DNA from: an uncultured Helicobacteraceae bacterium | GTDB taxonomy: Bacteria > Campylobacterota > Campylobacteria > Campylobacterales > Helicobacteraceae | Reading direction: 5' to 3' | DNA length: 64,000 nucleotides | Assembly (NCBI GenBank): GCA_910578285.1 | Contig: CAJTQL010000006.1 | Location: forward strand, 1 to 64,000 | Part shown: piece by piece, positions 43,942 through 51,891 of the stretch | Position numbering within the stretch: position 1 is the stretch's first letter | Layout: every line of letters starts with the position of its first letter | Notes under the pieces: generated by a model | The model's input: the letters and a program-made list of their open reading frames with translations, nothing else | Database searches by the model: none | What the model was told of the DNA's origin: nothing | Translations under genes and position numbers: made by a program

Positions 43942-44830
43942 ATTGCAACCTTTTGCCGTTCAAATACGCAAATGCGCTCATCTCGTTTTTCGATGGTGGT
44001 TGCACCGTTTGGACAAGCAATGCCCCACGTGCACAACCCACCACAACGCCATCCTTGCTCACCGACAAAATCTCGCCACACGCACAATCGCCGCGCAATT
44101 CCACGACTTTTGCGCGTTTGAGCTTGAGCCCACTCTCTAAAAACACACCGGGAAAAAGCGCATAAGCACGTATTTTGCGCACAATCTCGGCAGCGTCTGT
44201 AAAAGAAACCAACCCATCGGTTTTTGCAATCTTTTGGCAGCTACTCGCGTCTGATTGAAGCTGTTCAATCGGGCGCAAATGCATCAAGCGCGGCAAAGAA
44301 TCGAGCAACAATGAAGCTGCAGCATGGCTTAGCGTCTCAAACAGCGCACATGCGTCTTGTTCACCAATGCGTACCACACTCTGTGCCACCCACTGCCCGC
44401 AATCCATCTGTGCATTCATGCGCATGAGGCTCACACCAGTCATGCAATCGCCCGCAAGCAGTGCTTGCTGAATCGGGCTCGCGCCACGATAGCGCGGCAG
44501 AAGCGATGCATGCAAGTTATAGCTTGGCGCGATGTCAAGCAACTCTTGGGGCAGAATCTTGCCATACGCGGCAACAATGATACATTGCGGAGCGAGTGCG
44601 CGCAATGATTGAGCAAATGTATCATCGCGCAAATGTGTTGGCTGTAACAATACGCCTGCAAAATCGGGCGGTAGCGCACGTTTGACGGGGCTTGGTGTCT
44701 TGTCCGCTCTGCGCCCCCGCACCTTGTCTGGCTGGGTGCAAACGCCCACAACCTCAATATTTGGCGCTTGCAATAGCGCGCGCAAAATCACGGCGGCATA
44801 TTCGGGAGTTCCCATAAACACAACTCTCAA
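43922..44830 (-). CDS. fmt: Methionyl-tRNA formyltransferase
   Basis: 302 residues from TTG 44828-44830 (reads as M-RVVFMGTPEYAAV), with AAAAAGGAAA 5 bases upstream; a longer frame to 44866 has no ribosome site. FMGTPEYA, the catalytic NLHASLLPRYRGASPIQ and TGVSLMRMNAQMDCG are diagnostic. Heads the leftward fmt-birA-parAB-atp-tol run. Confidence 0.94.
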   Translation of the reverse strand: MRVVFMGTPEYAAVILRALLQAPNIEVVGVCTQPDKVRGRRADKTPSPVKRALPPDFAGVLLQPTHLRDDTFAQSLRALAPQCIIVAAYGKILPQELLDIAPSYNLHASLLPRYRGASPIQQALLAGDCMTGVSLMRMNAQMDCGQWVAQSVVRIGEQDACALFETLSHAAASLLLDSLPRLMHLRPIEQLQSDASSCQKIAKTDGLVSFTDAAEIVRKIRAYALFPGVFLESGLKLKRAKVVELRGDCACGEILSVSKDGVVVGCARGALLVQTVQPPSKNEMSAFAYLNGKRLQCGDCFF

Positions 44831-44892
44831 GACATTTCCTTTTTGTCCGATTATCCCACAACTCACATTATAAAAGACTAAAGGAATCTCTC

Positions 44893-45033
44893 ATGGACGA
44901 AACACTCAAGCTTAGCGCTGTTGCGGTGATGATTATCTATCTCGCCTTTTTGCTCTACATCAACCGCGACTATCTGCCCTATTACAAACACTGGAAATCC
45001 AACAAAAAATCAAACAAGCGCGGCAAACATTAG
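44893..45033 (+). CDS. 46-residue single-pass membrane protein
   Basis: Starts MDETLKLSAVAVMIIYLAFL: one TM helix (about 6-25) then a basic Tyr/Lys-rich tail (YYKHWKSNKKSNKRGKH). AAAGGA 7 bases upstream. Divergent from fmt. The positive-inside tail suggests N-out, C-in topology. Not recognised; size and clean signals support a real gene. Its last four bases overlap the convergent gene. Confidence 0.6.
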   Translation: MDETLKLSAVAVMIIYLAFLLYINRDYLPYYKHWKSNKKSNKRGKH

Positions 45034-45386
45034 CGTGGAACAAGAGGTGGTGGCGCTGGCTGCGGGCGATGATGTGGTCTGTGTGGTGGGCGCGGAGGAT
45101 AGCTTGGATAAGTGGGGTAAGAATGCGTACCATAATAGTAGCCATCGCGAAATCCGTCTTCATAACTATCAGCGCTGCCGCAATAGGCTTCATTGTACCA
45201 CTGCAACCCAAAACGTTCGCGAAAAGCCTCAATCTCACGTGCGAGCTGTTTGGCATATTCCTTATTGCCATACTCTGCCTCGCGCTCTTGCGCTCGCACC
45301 ATTGCGCAAAGCCGATCTTCAGGATAATAATCCATCGCTCCCCTCGCCCATACAAAACCAAACAACACAATCCATTTCCACATCAT
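45030..45386 (-). CDS. Exported Tyr/Pro/His-rich small protein
   Basis: 118 residues. Short hydrophobic start (MMWKWIVLFGFVWARG) resembling a signal peptide, a charged middle (about 20-60; EYAKQLAREIEAFRERFGLQW) and a low-complexity tail, Tyr-rich (YEDGFRDGYYYGTHSYPTYP) then Pro/His-rich (PPRPPHRPHHRPQPAPPP). The His-Pro tail could bind nickel, as in histidine-rich proteins of Helicobacter, but this is inference. Upstream is AAAAAGGAGAC. Confidence 0.6.
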   Translation of the reverse strand: MMWKWIVLFGFVWARGAMDYYPEDRLCAMVRAQEREAEYGNKEYAKQLAREIEAFRERFGLQWYNEAYCGSADSYEDGFRDGYYYGTHSYPTYPSYPPRPPHRPHHRPQPAPPPLVPR

Positions 45387-45403
45387 GTCTCCTTTTTGCG
45401 ATT

Positions 45404-46405
45404 CTAAGACTCAAAAGTTAATATTTGCTGCACGCGTTGCAGCACATGTGGGCAGCTTGCGATATAGGGGCGCACCAAAGGAGGAATGCGGAGTTTGCGG
45501 CATTGTTCTTTGAGCGGCTTTGGAATCGCCCTCCTCAAAAAAGGCGCGACAAACACGAATCCATGCGCAAACCCAACCGCAAATGCCCCGCCAAGGACAC
45601 AATGCAGATTCTGCCTCTCCATTTCCTTGCGCTGTGCGCCTGTTGGGACATAGCCAAGCCGTTTGAGCGCCTTGCTCGCAACAAAAGCCGCTTGCGCGCG
45701 TTCGCTTTTGCAGAGCAAGAGCCGCTCGACTTGCATAGCTTCAAACGCAAAGAGTTGCACGCGTTCACTCTCGAGAATCTCAAAACTGCGCGCAATCTGG
45801 GGCGCAAACGAATCTGTCAAAGAGATGAGCCATGGACGCAACGTATTGCGCGTATAACGCAAATCTGTATTGCTCGAATCTTCAAAAAAAGGCAGATTGC
45901 GTGCGCGCAAATACGTATATAGCGCGCTTTTTGGAATCGCATGCAGCGGACGCAACAATGTATAGGGCGTCTGATTCTGTGTGTGACGAATCTCTTCGCT
46001 AACACCAAGAAGAGAATCAAGCCCACAACCCCGCGTAAGCGCAAACAAAAGCCATTCTAGTCGGTCGTTGAGCTGATGTGCAAGCAGCAGATGTACATAG
46101 CCATGCTGCTCAACCAGCGATTCAAAAAACATAAAGCGCACAACACGCGCATTGTGCTCAAAGTTGTGCGGAATCGGCGGAGAATGATAAACAAAGCATT
46201 TTTTTTGAAATTCTTGAGCAAGTTTCTTTGCATGCGCCTCTTCACTCTCACACTCGGCGCGTGTGTGGTAGTTCACAAACGCAATATCAAACGCAATGCC
46301 TCTTTCATGCAGCAGAAAAAAGAGGGCGCTACTATCGACACCAGCAGAAAACGCAAGCAGATTCTTTGCTGATTGCAACCTTGCGCACAATGTGGGCGAA
46401 ATCAT
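45404..46405 (-). CDS. tilS: tRNA(Ile)-lysidine synthase
   Basis: Modifies C34 of tRNA-Ile(CAU) to lysidine. 333 residues. PP-loop FSAGVDSSALFFLL has Ala instead of the second Gly of SGGxDS; VNYHTRAECESEEAHAKKLA and LLLAHQLNDRLEWLLFALTRG follow the family (usual H.x.DD.AET replaced by HQLNDRLEW), then RPLHAIPKSALYTYLRARNLPFFEDSSN. Overlaps rimO by four bases. Confidence 0.92.
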   Translation of the reverse strand: MISPTLCARLQSAKNLLAFSAGVDSSALFFLLHERGIAFDIAFVNYHTRAECESEEAHAKKLAQEFQKKCFVYHSPPIPHNFEHNARVVRFMFFESLVEQHGYVHLLLAHQLNDRLEWLLFALTRGCGLDSLLGVSEEIRHTQNQTPYTLLRPLHAIPKSALYTYLRARNLPFFEDSSNTDLRYTRNTLRPWLISLTDSFAPQIARSFEILESERVQLFAFEAMQVERLLLCKSERAQAAFVASKALKRLGYVPTGAQRKEMERQNLHCVLGGAFAVGFAHGFVFVAPFLRRAIPKPLKEQCRKLRIPPLVRPYIASCPHVLQRVQQILTFES

Positions 46406-47715
46406 AATGGGGCAACGAGCGTTGCGAGCAAATCATCGCCCACAACCTCGCAAATGCGCGCGAGATAAAAGCCGCTTGTGGGTGTTGTGCCAAGCAGGCT
46501 TTCGTTAATTAAAATCTCGCCATCAATCTCGGGCGCACAACGCATATCGCGCGCGCGATACAGCGCCTCATATTCGCGCTGCGCTGTGTCAAGAATAATC
46601 GGAATCTCACGCCCAACAAGATGTTGTAGCTGTGCCTTGTGATGTTTGGCAACCACCGCATTCAAGCGCTCAATTCGCGAATGTATGAGCTCGGGTGCAA
46701 CCTTGTGCTTGCTTTTTGCAGCCTTTGTGCCTTCTTCATCAGAATATGCAAAAATATTGACTCTATCAAATGCGAAATCCTCCAAAAACGCGAGCAATGT
46801 CTCAAACTCTGCCTCGCTCTCATGTGGGTGTCCCACAATCAACGATGTACGCACAAAACTACCCGGCACAGCACGCATGAGATTCAAAAGATCTTTGTGG
46901 CTTGCAGCATCGCTGCCGCGCCGCATTGTTTTGAGCATCGAATCGGCGATATGCTGAATGGGCATGTCAAAATAATTTTGCACGACATTTGAACGGGAGA
47001 TTGTCTCGATAAGCTCGGCATTTGTGCTGCTTGGGTAGAGATAGAGAATGCGTGCACTGCGGAGATTTGGCACAGAATCAAGCGCCCTAATGAGCTGGCA
47101 AAGCCCGTCTCGCTCGTGTTTGTCATAGAGATACGAGCTGCTGTCTTGTGCGACAAAACTGATATCGACATAGCCGCGCGTGGCGAGATTACGCACTTCG
47201 GCAAGCACGGAATCGAGCGTGCGCGATTGCAGCTTGCCCTTAAAACTTGGAATCGCGCAAAAACTGCAACGTTGATTACAACCTTCAGAAATCTTGACAT
47301 AAGCATGGATGGACGCATTGCTAATCACACGTTCGTTTGTGTCGTCTGCCAAAAACACGTGATGGCTCAAAAAGCCCTTTTTTTGCGCAATCATCGCATC
47401 AATTTTGTCATAATCCCCAACGCCTGTGATGATGTCAATCTCGGGGATTTCCCGTTGCAACTGCTCCTTGTAGCGCTCGCTCAAACAGCCGCTGGCAACA
47501 AGCAATGCGCCTTTTTTGCGCCGCTTGATAGCATCAAAAAGCGTTTGCAAGCTTTCTGTTTTTGCCGCTTCGATGAATCCACATGTATTGACGAGAATCA
47601 CGTCAGCATCTTCGAGCGCGCTCATCTCATAATCCTTGAGCCTGCCGAGCATCACCTCGCTATCGACAAGATTCTTGACACAGCCAAGCGAGATAAAATG
47701 GAGTTTTTTGCGCAC
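46402..47715 (-). CDS. rimO: Ribosomal protein S12 methylthiotransferase RimO
   Basis: 437-residue radical-SAM enzyme modifying the beta-methylthio Asp of S12. N-terminal UPF0004 domain with LGCVKNLVDSEVMLG and VNTCGFIEAAK, radical SAM cluster CNQRCSFC in EGCNQRCSFCAIPSFKG, and a C-terminal TRAM domain. Confidence 0.95.
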   Translation of the reverse strand: MRKKLHFISLGCVKNLVDSEVMLGRLKDYEMSALEDADVILVNTCGFIEAAKTESLQTLFDAIKRRKKGALLVASGCLSERYKEQLQREIPEIDIITGVGDYDKIDAMIAQKKGFLSHHVFLADDTNERVISNASIHAYVKISEGCNQRCSFCAIPSFKGKLQSRTLDSVLAEVRNLATRGYVDISFVAQDSSSYLYDKHERDGLCQLIRALDSVPNLRSARILYLYPSSTNAELIETISRSNVVQNYFDMPIQHIADSMLKTMRRGSDAASHKDLLNLMRAVPGSFVRTSLIVGHPHESEAEFETLLAFLEDFAFDRVNIFAYSDEEGTKAAKSKHKVAPELIHSRIERLNAVVAKHHKAQLQHLVGREIPIILDTAQREYEALYRARDMRCAPEIDGEILINESLLGTTPTSGFYLARICEVVGDDLLATLVAPL

Positions 47716-47763
47716 AATCTGCCTTTGGGGTTTTTGAGATTATAGTATAGAACGACAAATACC

Positions 47764-48318
47764 TTACCTCCGTATCTCAAAAAAAATCCTGCTGCCAACA
47801 CTAGGCGCTGCAAATGCTGTGCGCTTGGGGCGCAAGATGAGCCCATAGCCCCCGTTGTCCAAATCCCAGATTCGATAAAACTCGCGTTTGGTGCTGATAT
47901 AACGTCCAAAGCTTGGGTCAAAAATGGTTACAAAATCGCCCACATGATTCAAAACAACGATGAAATGCGGATACTTCGGGTCATCTTCGACCTTGACAAG
48001 CACAGGAACGGTGAGTTTCTCAAACACCTCGCGCGTCATCTTATACGCAGCGTTCTCATAGCCAAGCTCGCTTGCTGCCTTGCTCAAAGCCGAAAAGCTC
48101 ACCATATCCGTTGTGTTGCCCAGCTTGTCGAGCACGCTCGCCTCGTCTAGCTTCTGTGTTTTGTCAATCAGATTAATCAATGTCGCAAGCGCCGCCGCTC
48201 CGCATGATTCTTCGAATTGCTGCCGCACAACATCGGCATTGCGCATATCCGAAAGCGGCTGCACAGCAGCAAAAAGGGGTAACACAAACAACAAGCAGAA
48301 TCTTAGAATTTTTTCCAT
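47764..48318 (-). CDS. Exported stand-alone C39-family double-glycine peptidase
   Basis: 184 residues. A signal peptide (MEKILRFCLLFVLPLFAA, about 1-18) precedes a complete C39 cysteine-peptidase domain: QQFEESCGAAALATLI with nucleophile C39, H118 in YPHFIVVLNHVG and D134 in FDPSFG. Unlike bacteriocin exporters there is no ABC membrane or ATPase part, so it should work in the periplasm. It is the last gene of a leftward run of outer-membrane barrel genes, overlapping the previous one by 16 bases. Four precursors with double-glycine leaders lie 2.6-6 kb upstream on the same strand and are its probable substrates. FapD of Pseudomonas is a known exported C39 peptidase next to a barrel gene. Confidence 0.88.
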   Translation of the reverse strand: MEKILRFCLLFVLPLFAAVQPLSDMRNADVVRQQFEESCGAAALATLINLIDKTQKLDEASVLDKLGNTTDMVSFSALSKAASELGYENAAYKMTREVFEKLTVPVLVKVEDDPKYPHFIVVLNHVGDFVTIFDPSFGRYISTKREFYRIWDLDNGGYGLILRPKRTAFAAPSVGSRIFFEIRR

Positions 48319-49130
48319 AGGCTTATCCGAAAAGAGGAATCAGGCGCAGCGCCCGAGCCAGCGGCGCTGCCAGAAATGGCAATCGCCGTGTTGGCGTTGA
48401 AGCTATATGTCGCGCCCACCGTGAGCGAGGGCAACAGATAGGAGCTTGAAGTTTTGATTCCGCTCACCTTGCTTGGCGCTTGGTAGCCTTGTTCAAGCTC
48501 AAAATCAAGCGAGACTTTGGGGCTTAGCAACACAGAAATATCCATTCCGACAAACAACGAATCGCCAAGCTTGAGTTTGCTTTCTTTGAAATTGCGCTTG
48601 TGGTTGTAGCGCCCGCCGACATAGAGTGCGTACACGACAGGGTCGCTAAAACTCTGCAAGCGCACATCGCCCGAGAAGGAACGCAGATAGAAGTTCTTGT
48701 CCTCTTTCTCCAAGCTTTGGCGCTCGATGAGTGCGGCTTGCAAGGTGATTTGGGGCACAAAATCAAGAATCGAGGGTGTGGAATACGATGCGCCAAACCA
48801 AAACGAATCAAACGCAAACTTCGATGACGATGTAAAATCTTCGCCATCTTTCTCGCTTTTGCTATAACTCCCAACACCCACAGCAAAGACATCGAGACTC
48901 GAATCCACCGTATAGAGCAGCATTTGCTGCAATGAGACATTCTTGCTCTGTTCGCTCACCCTCTGTGCGCTTGTGTTGGGATAGAGGCTATATTGATAGT
49001 CGCTGCTCCCAACAAGCGCAAATGTTGTCGTACTCTTAAAGCCCTTTTCTTTGCCAAAGAGCGTGTCGATTCCGATGGGTTCAGAAGCCCAAACACCCGC
49101 AACAAGGGCAATCAACGATAGATAACGCAT
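48303..49130 (-). CDS. Outer-membrane beta-barrel protein (third barrel of the peptide locus)
   Basis: 275 residues. Signal peptide MRYLSLIALVAGVWA, then alternating beta-strand sequence (DSFWFGASYST, YALYVGGRYNHKR, YLLPSLTVGATYSF) and a C-terminal Phe (FRISLWKKF), the usual BAM recognition end. No named family recognised; not obviously a paralogue of the other four barrels. Start shares one base with the previous stop (TAATG) and the end overlaps the C39 gene, so it is co-translated with the peptidase. Confidence 0.75.
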   Translation of the reverse strand: MRYLSLIALVAGVWASEPIGIDTLFGKEKGFKSTTTFALVGSSDYQYSLYPNTSAQRVSEQSKNVSLQQMLLYTVDSSLDVFAVGVGSYSKSEKDGEDFTSSSKFAFDSFWFGASYSTPSILDFVPQITLQAALIERQSLEKEDKNFYLRSFSGDVRLQSFSDPVVYALYVGGRYNHKRNFKESKLKLGDSLFVGMDISVLLSPKVSLDFELEQGYQAPSKVSGIKTSSSYLLPSLTVGATYSFNANTAIAISGSAAGSGAAPDSSFRISLWKKF

Positions 49131-49942
49131 TAGAATCTCCAGCCGTGTTGAATATAGATACTAAGGGTATAATTTTTAGGCTCTGTGGTAACCCCGCGTA
49201 CGCCAAGAGTTGAAATAACAGGAACTTCAGGGCTACTATCAATATTCCAATAATCCACAACAAAACGTGTAAAAGTATTGATATTATTTCCCTGCTCTTT
49301 CCAGCCAAAGCTCGCCTTAAATCCAAAGCCCTTGTCTTGCTTAAAAAACATATCTGTATCCAAAATTGCGCTCGCCTTTGTCAATGTTCGATTCCGACCT
49401 TGCACAAAGTGTTTATAGCTCACTAAATATGTCCAAGCGAGCGAGGGAGATGAACGAATCTCGCCTTCAAGCTCAATAGGGACATAGAGATAGGTTTGTG
49501 TACGTTTATATGCCGTGAATATGTCTTCTAAGAGCCAATATCCAATGCCACTTTGCAAAAATAAATCCATATTGGAATGAAATGCTAAAATATCAATTCC
49601 GAGTTGCAATCTGCCATCGAAGATTCTATCTGAAGCAAAGGTATTACCTACCTCTAATCCATTATCTTTAACATGAGTTTCAAGCCCACCACTAAGGTCA
49701 AGAATGCCCCCTGAATAGAATCCAAATGTGCTCAAATAATCTGCCTCGGCTTTAGTCTTGAGAAAATCATAGCGATAGCCTACTTCTCCATTAAAATCAA
49801 GTAATGCTTGATTTGTTTTCATCACGCCGGGTTCTTGATAACGCATATATCCCACACCCACGCCAAAACCACTAAAAAATCCATTTTGGGATTCGGCAAA
49901 CACAATAGTAAAAAGTGCAAAAACCAACAATATCTTTTTCAT
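49130..49942 (-). CDS. Outer-membrane beta-barrel protein, type 2, copy a
   Basis: 270 residues. Signal peptide MKKILLVFALFTIVFA; barrel strands such as GFGVGVGYMRYQ, DLFLQSGIGYWLLED, YVPIELEGEIRSSPSLAWTY and TFTRFVVDYWNID; C-terminus YIQHGWRF ends in Phe. Paralogue of the gene at 51892-52686: the segments FDG.L..G.D.LAF, VPIELEGEI..SPS.AWTY, FGWKE and QHGWRF are shared in order. Ten bases downstream of the type-1 barrel gene and coupled to the third barrel gene. Possible role: pore or receptor for the locus peptides (inference). Confidence 0.8.
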   Translation of the reverse strand: MKKILLVFALFTIVFAESQNGFFSGFGVGVGYMRYQEPGVMKTNQALLDFNGEVGYRYDFLKTKAEADYLSTFGFYSGGILDLSGGLETHVKDNGLEVGNTFASDRIFDGRLQLGIDILAFHSNMDLFLQSGIGYWLLEDIFTAYKRTQTYLYVPIELEGEIRSSPSLAWTYLVSYKHFVQGRNRTLTKASAILDTDMFFKQDKGFGFKASFGWKEQGNNINTFTRFVVDYWNIDSSPEVPVISTLGVRGVTTEPKNYTLSIYIQHGWRF

Positions 49943-49951
49943 GCCAACCTC

Positions 49952-50806
49952 CTAAAATTCAATTCCAAAATGGATTCCTGTTCTTAAAACACGATGCTTG
50001 GGAATATAAAGCGAAACATCACCAAAAGATTGCCGTGTTTGAGGATTGATTGCAGTGCCCGTGATTGTCGTGGATTGTGGAAAAAATTTCGCATCAACAC
50101 TCCATTTGATAAAAAGATTGGTTTTGTCATAGCGATATAAGAACTTCAATGCCCCATACGTGCCCCAAAATCCATTAAAATCTACAAACTCATCATTGCT
50201 AAGATTCTGTAATCTAACAAAATCATCATCATCGCCATATAAAGCAGCATTGGGACTTGGATAATATGTCCCACCAAGTGTATAACCAATACCCCAACGT
50301 GGCGAAAACCAAGTCTTTCCTTCGACATCAAACTTCAAAGCTGGAGTAACAAAGCTCATGCCTACGGCGCGAGGAGACATTAAAGAACCATCAATTAATA
50401 AGTGTAAATTTGTATAAATTGAATGTTGACTATTATCAAAAATTTTATAGCCAACTTTTGCACCAATTGTGGGAAGAATTAGTAATGTGCCATAAACCTG
50501 TTCATAGGGCAAATTTTCTGCGCCGCGCACAAGCGGAATGCCGCTTGAGTCGTAATCTGCACTCCTGCCCGCAAGCCCAATTTCGAGCCCAAATTGCCAC
50601 CCCGAAAGTGTACGATAACCACCTTCGAAATATAAATTTGCAATTTCTTTATTGATTTTTGTTGCATTATCTGATGTATTCAGCCAATATTTTTCCATTC
50701 CTGTCTCTACAATTCCATAGAATCCGCTATCATCTTGCGCATACGCAAACAATGGAAAGAGAAAACACAGCAGCAATAATGTACGTTTTGTATGTTTTGT
50801 TATCAT
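49952..50806 (-). CDS. Outer-membrane beta-barrel protein, type 1, copy a
   Basis: 284 residues. Signal peptide MITKHTKRTLLLLCFLFPLFAYA; barrel-like strands (GWQFGLEIGLAGRSADY, WGIGYTLGGTYYPSPNAALY) and C-terminal GDVSLYIPKHRVLRTGIHFG followed by IEF. Paralogue of 52696-53565, which shares GW..G.....G, the Y..P.P.....YDD(D/E)...R..N..N(D/S) pattern and GDVSLY.PK...R.GI..GI.F. First barrel gene after peptide precursor A1, from which a hairpin separates it. Confidence 0.8.
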   Translation of the reverse strand: MITKHTKRTLLLLCFLFPLFAYAQDDSGFYGIVETGMEKYWLNTSDNATKINKEIANLYFEGGYRTLSGWQFGLEIGLAGRSADYDSSGIPLVRGAENLPYEQVYGTLLILPTIGAKVGYKIFDNSQHSIYTNLHLLIDGSLMSPRAVGMSFVTPALKFDVEGKTWFSPRWGIGYTLGGTYYPSPNAALYGDDDDFVRLQNLSNDEFVDFNGFWGTYGALKFLYRYDKTNLFIKWSVDAKFFPQSTTITGTAINPQTRQSFGDVSLYIPKHRVLRTGIHFGIEF

Positions 50807-50888
50807 ATTATTATGCCTTTCAAGGGAAGAATTTTATTGCAAAGACAATACACTAAATCCTAAAAAAATAATTTTGTATTCAATATAC

Positions 50889-50928
50889 TGTCTTTAAAAT
50901 TTGGGAATGCTTGCACACATTCCCAAAT
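50889..50928 (-). terminator. Hairpin terminator/attenuator between precursor A1 and barrel genes
   Basis: ATTTGGGAATG (50899-50909) and CATTCCCAAAT (50918-50928) form a perfect 11-bp stem with an 8-base loop; on the transcribed (minus) strand it is followed by TTTTAAAG. Likely reduces read-through from the peptide genes into the barrel genes. Confidence 0.6.
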
Positions 50929-50948
50929 GAAGTTAGATTAGGATTGCA

Positions 50949-51209
50949 CTATTCCCATCTAGCACTGAATTTTACCCTAAATGGTTTCGTACGAATCTTA
51001 ACGCTAACCTTCAGCTTCCCGCCATGCACTTCGTCCATTTCAGCAGCATTGAGCCGATGTGCACCCGTACTCGCACTTGTGAGCGCACCAGCGCTTGCGA
51101 TTGCAAGCAAATCTTGCTCACCTGTTGTGGGTGTTTGTTCTGCAGCAAATGCTGCTCCACTAAGAACTGAAAGGGCGAGAATGCCCGCTGTGATTTTCTT
51201 GATGACCAT
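50949..51209 (-). CDS. Double-glycine peptide precursor A1 (Sec signal + GG leader + basic peptide)
   Basis: 86 residues. Sec signal peptide 1-22/23 (MVIKKITAGILALSVLSG...FA), spacer with EQDLLAIASAGALTSASTG, then the double-glycine leader motif LNAAEMDEVHGG (53-64). The remaining 22 residues (65-86) have eight Lys/Arg (65, 67, 71, 73, 75, 78, 80, 84), one acidic residue (E86) and an alternating basic/hydrophobic pattern; no Cys. Start ATG 51207-51209 has AAAGGAG upstream; the longer frame to 51362 is not used. Leader resembles precursor A2. Predicted to be exported by Sec and cut after G64 by the C39 peptidase at 47764. Confidence 0.85.
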   Translation of the reverse strand: MVIKKITAGILALSVLSGAAFAAEQTPTTGEQDLLAIASAGALTSASTGAHRLNAAEMDEVHGGKLKVSVKIRTKPFRVKFSARWE

Positions 51210-51237
51210 TTTAACTCCTTTGTTTATGGTTTGAAAA

Positions 51238-51267
51238 TTTCGAGCAGTTTTAGATTTTGGCTCGAAA
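51238..51267 (-). terminator. Hairpin between precursors B1 and A1
   Basis: TTTCGAGC (51238-51245) pairs with GCTCGAAA (51260-51267), 8 bp, 14-base loop; on the minus strand it is followed by TTTTC. May act as a partial terminator or as an mRNA-stabilising stem at the end of the B1 message. Confidence 0.45.
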
Positions 51268-51294
51268 CTTGAATCCTGAAGCCCGAAGGCTAAA

Positions 51295-51543
51295 CTAGAA
51301 TTTGAAACATTTTTTGCAAATGATATACGGAATCTTGGGTGCTTTAATTTTCCAACGTCCACCCTCGACCTGCTCCATCTCTGCCTTGCTTAGCTTTTGC
51401 ACACCAACGTTGTTTTGCGAAACCGCATTGTTGCTTGCCGCAGCTAGCAAATCATGTGTTTCATTCTTTGCGCTTGGTGCTGCAAATGCTAGGCTCGAAC
51501 CGATTGCCACACAAAGTGTTGCAACAGAAAGCCTCTTAAGCAT
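51295..51543 (-). CDS. Double-glycine peptide precursor B1
   Basis: 82 residues. Sec signal peptide MLKRLSVATLCVAIGSSLAFA (cut near 21/22), spacer KNETHDLLAAASNNAVSQN, leader LSKAEMEQVEGG (51-62). The last 20 residues (63-82) begin RWKIKAPKIPY, hold six Lys and one Arg, no acidic residue, and a C-x-x-C pair at Cys76/Cys79. Strong ribosome site AAAGGAGG; ATG 51541-51543. Signal plus leader are nearly identical, also in DNA, to precursor B2, while the C-terminal peptides are unrelated. First gene after the promoter at 51597. Confidence 0.87.
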   Translation of the reverse strand: MLKRLSVATLCVAIGSSLAFAAPSAKNETHDLLAAASNNAVSQNNVGVQKLSKAEMEQVEGGRWKIKAPKIPYIICKKCFKF

Positions 51544-51566
51544 TGTCTTTCCTCCTTTCTCCGTTG

Positions 51567-51586
51567 GTATGAGCCCGACCTCATAC
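51567..51586 (-). promoter_or_regulatory. Hairpin in the 5' leader of the B1 transcript
   Basis: GTATGAG (51567-51573) and CTCATAC (51580-51586) form a perfect 7-bp stem with 6-base loop, only a few bases after the predicted transcription start and just upstream of the ribosome site of B1. A 5' hairpin here could protect the message. Confidence 0.4.
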
Positions 51587-51596
51587 TCTTGCTGCA

Positions 51597-51625
51597 ATTC
51601 TAGCAACTTTTTGATGTTTTGTCAA
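51597..51625 (-). promoter_or_regulatory. Consensus sigma70 promoter of peptide cassette 2
   Basis: On the minus strand TTGACA (51620-51625), 17-base spacer ending TTGC, and TAGAAT (51597-51602). A full -35 is unusual in this window and points to strong expression of the peptide genes. Confidence 0.7.
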
Positions 51626-51734
51626 GGTGTTTTCAATTTTTTTTCTCATGATTACCCCAAAAAATCTCAATAATAGCGCTATATAGGCATATACAAATGG
51701 CACATGGAATCCTATTTAGAATCCCGCCATCTGT

Positions 51735-51835
51735 CATTGCGAACATTAGCAAAGCAATCAACGAGCAAGGAATCTCAAAGAGAATCCCAATACGGTTGAT
51801 TGCCACGTTCGCGCCGCTCGCTCGCAACGACACAT
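51735..51835. repeat. ATTGCGA-type palindromic repeat, with junk-like flank to 51891
   Basis: Starts GTCATTGCGAACATTAGCAAAG and ends CGCTCGCTCGCAACGAC, inverted ends as in the copies after the tRNA-Arg genes (there ATTGCGAG...CTCGCAAT). A further CCCTCGCAATGAC lies at about 51860-51872. The region 51626-51891 between the cassettes holds no gene; the repeat may mark the cassette duplication border. Confidence 0.5.
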
Positions 51836-51891
51836 GGTATTTGCTTGCTTCGGGCAACGCCCTCGCAATGACAAAACATAAACAAAGCGCA

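Noticed and set aside
45030..45386. 118-residue protein as another double-glycine precursor
   Set aside because: It has a signal-like start but no EM..V.GG leader motif; the Gly residues are scattered in a Tyr-rich stretch.
47764..48318. C39 gene as part of an ABC bacteriocin exporter
   Set aside because: The protein ends after the peptidase domain; no transmembrane ABC or ATPase region follows and the next gene is rimO.
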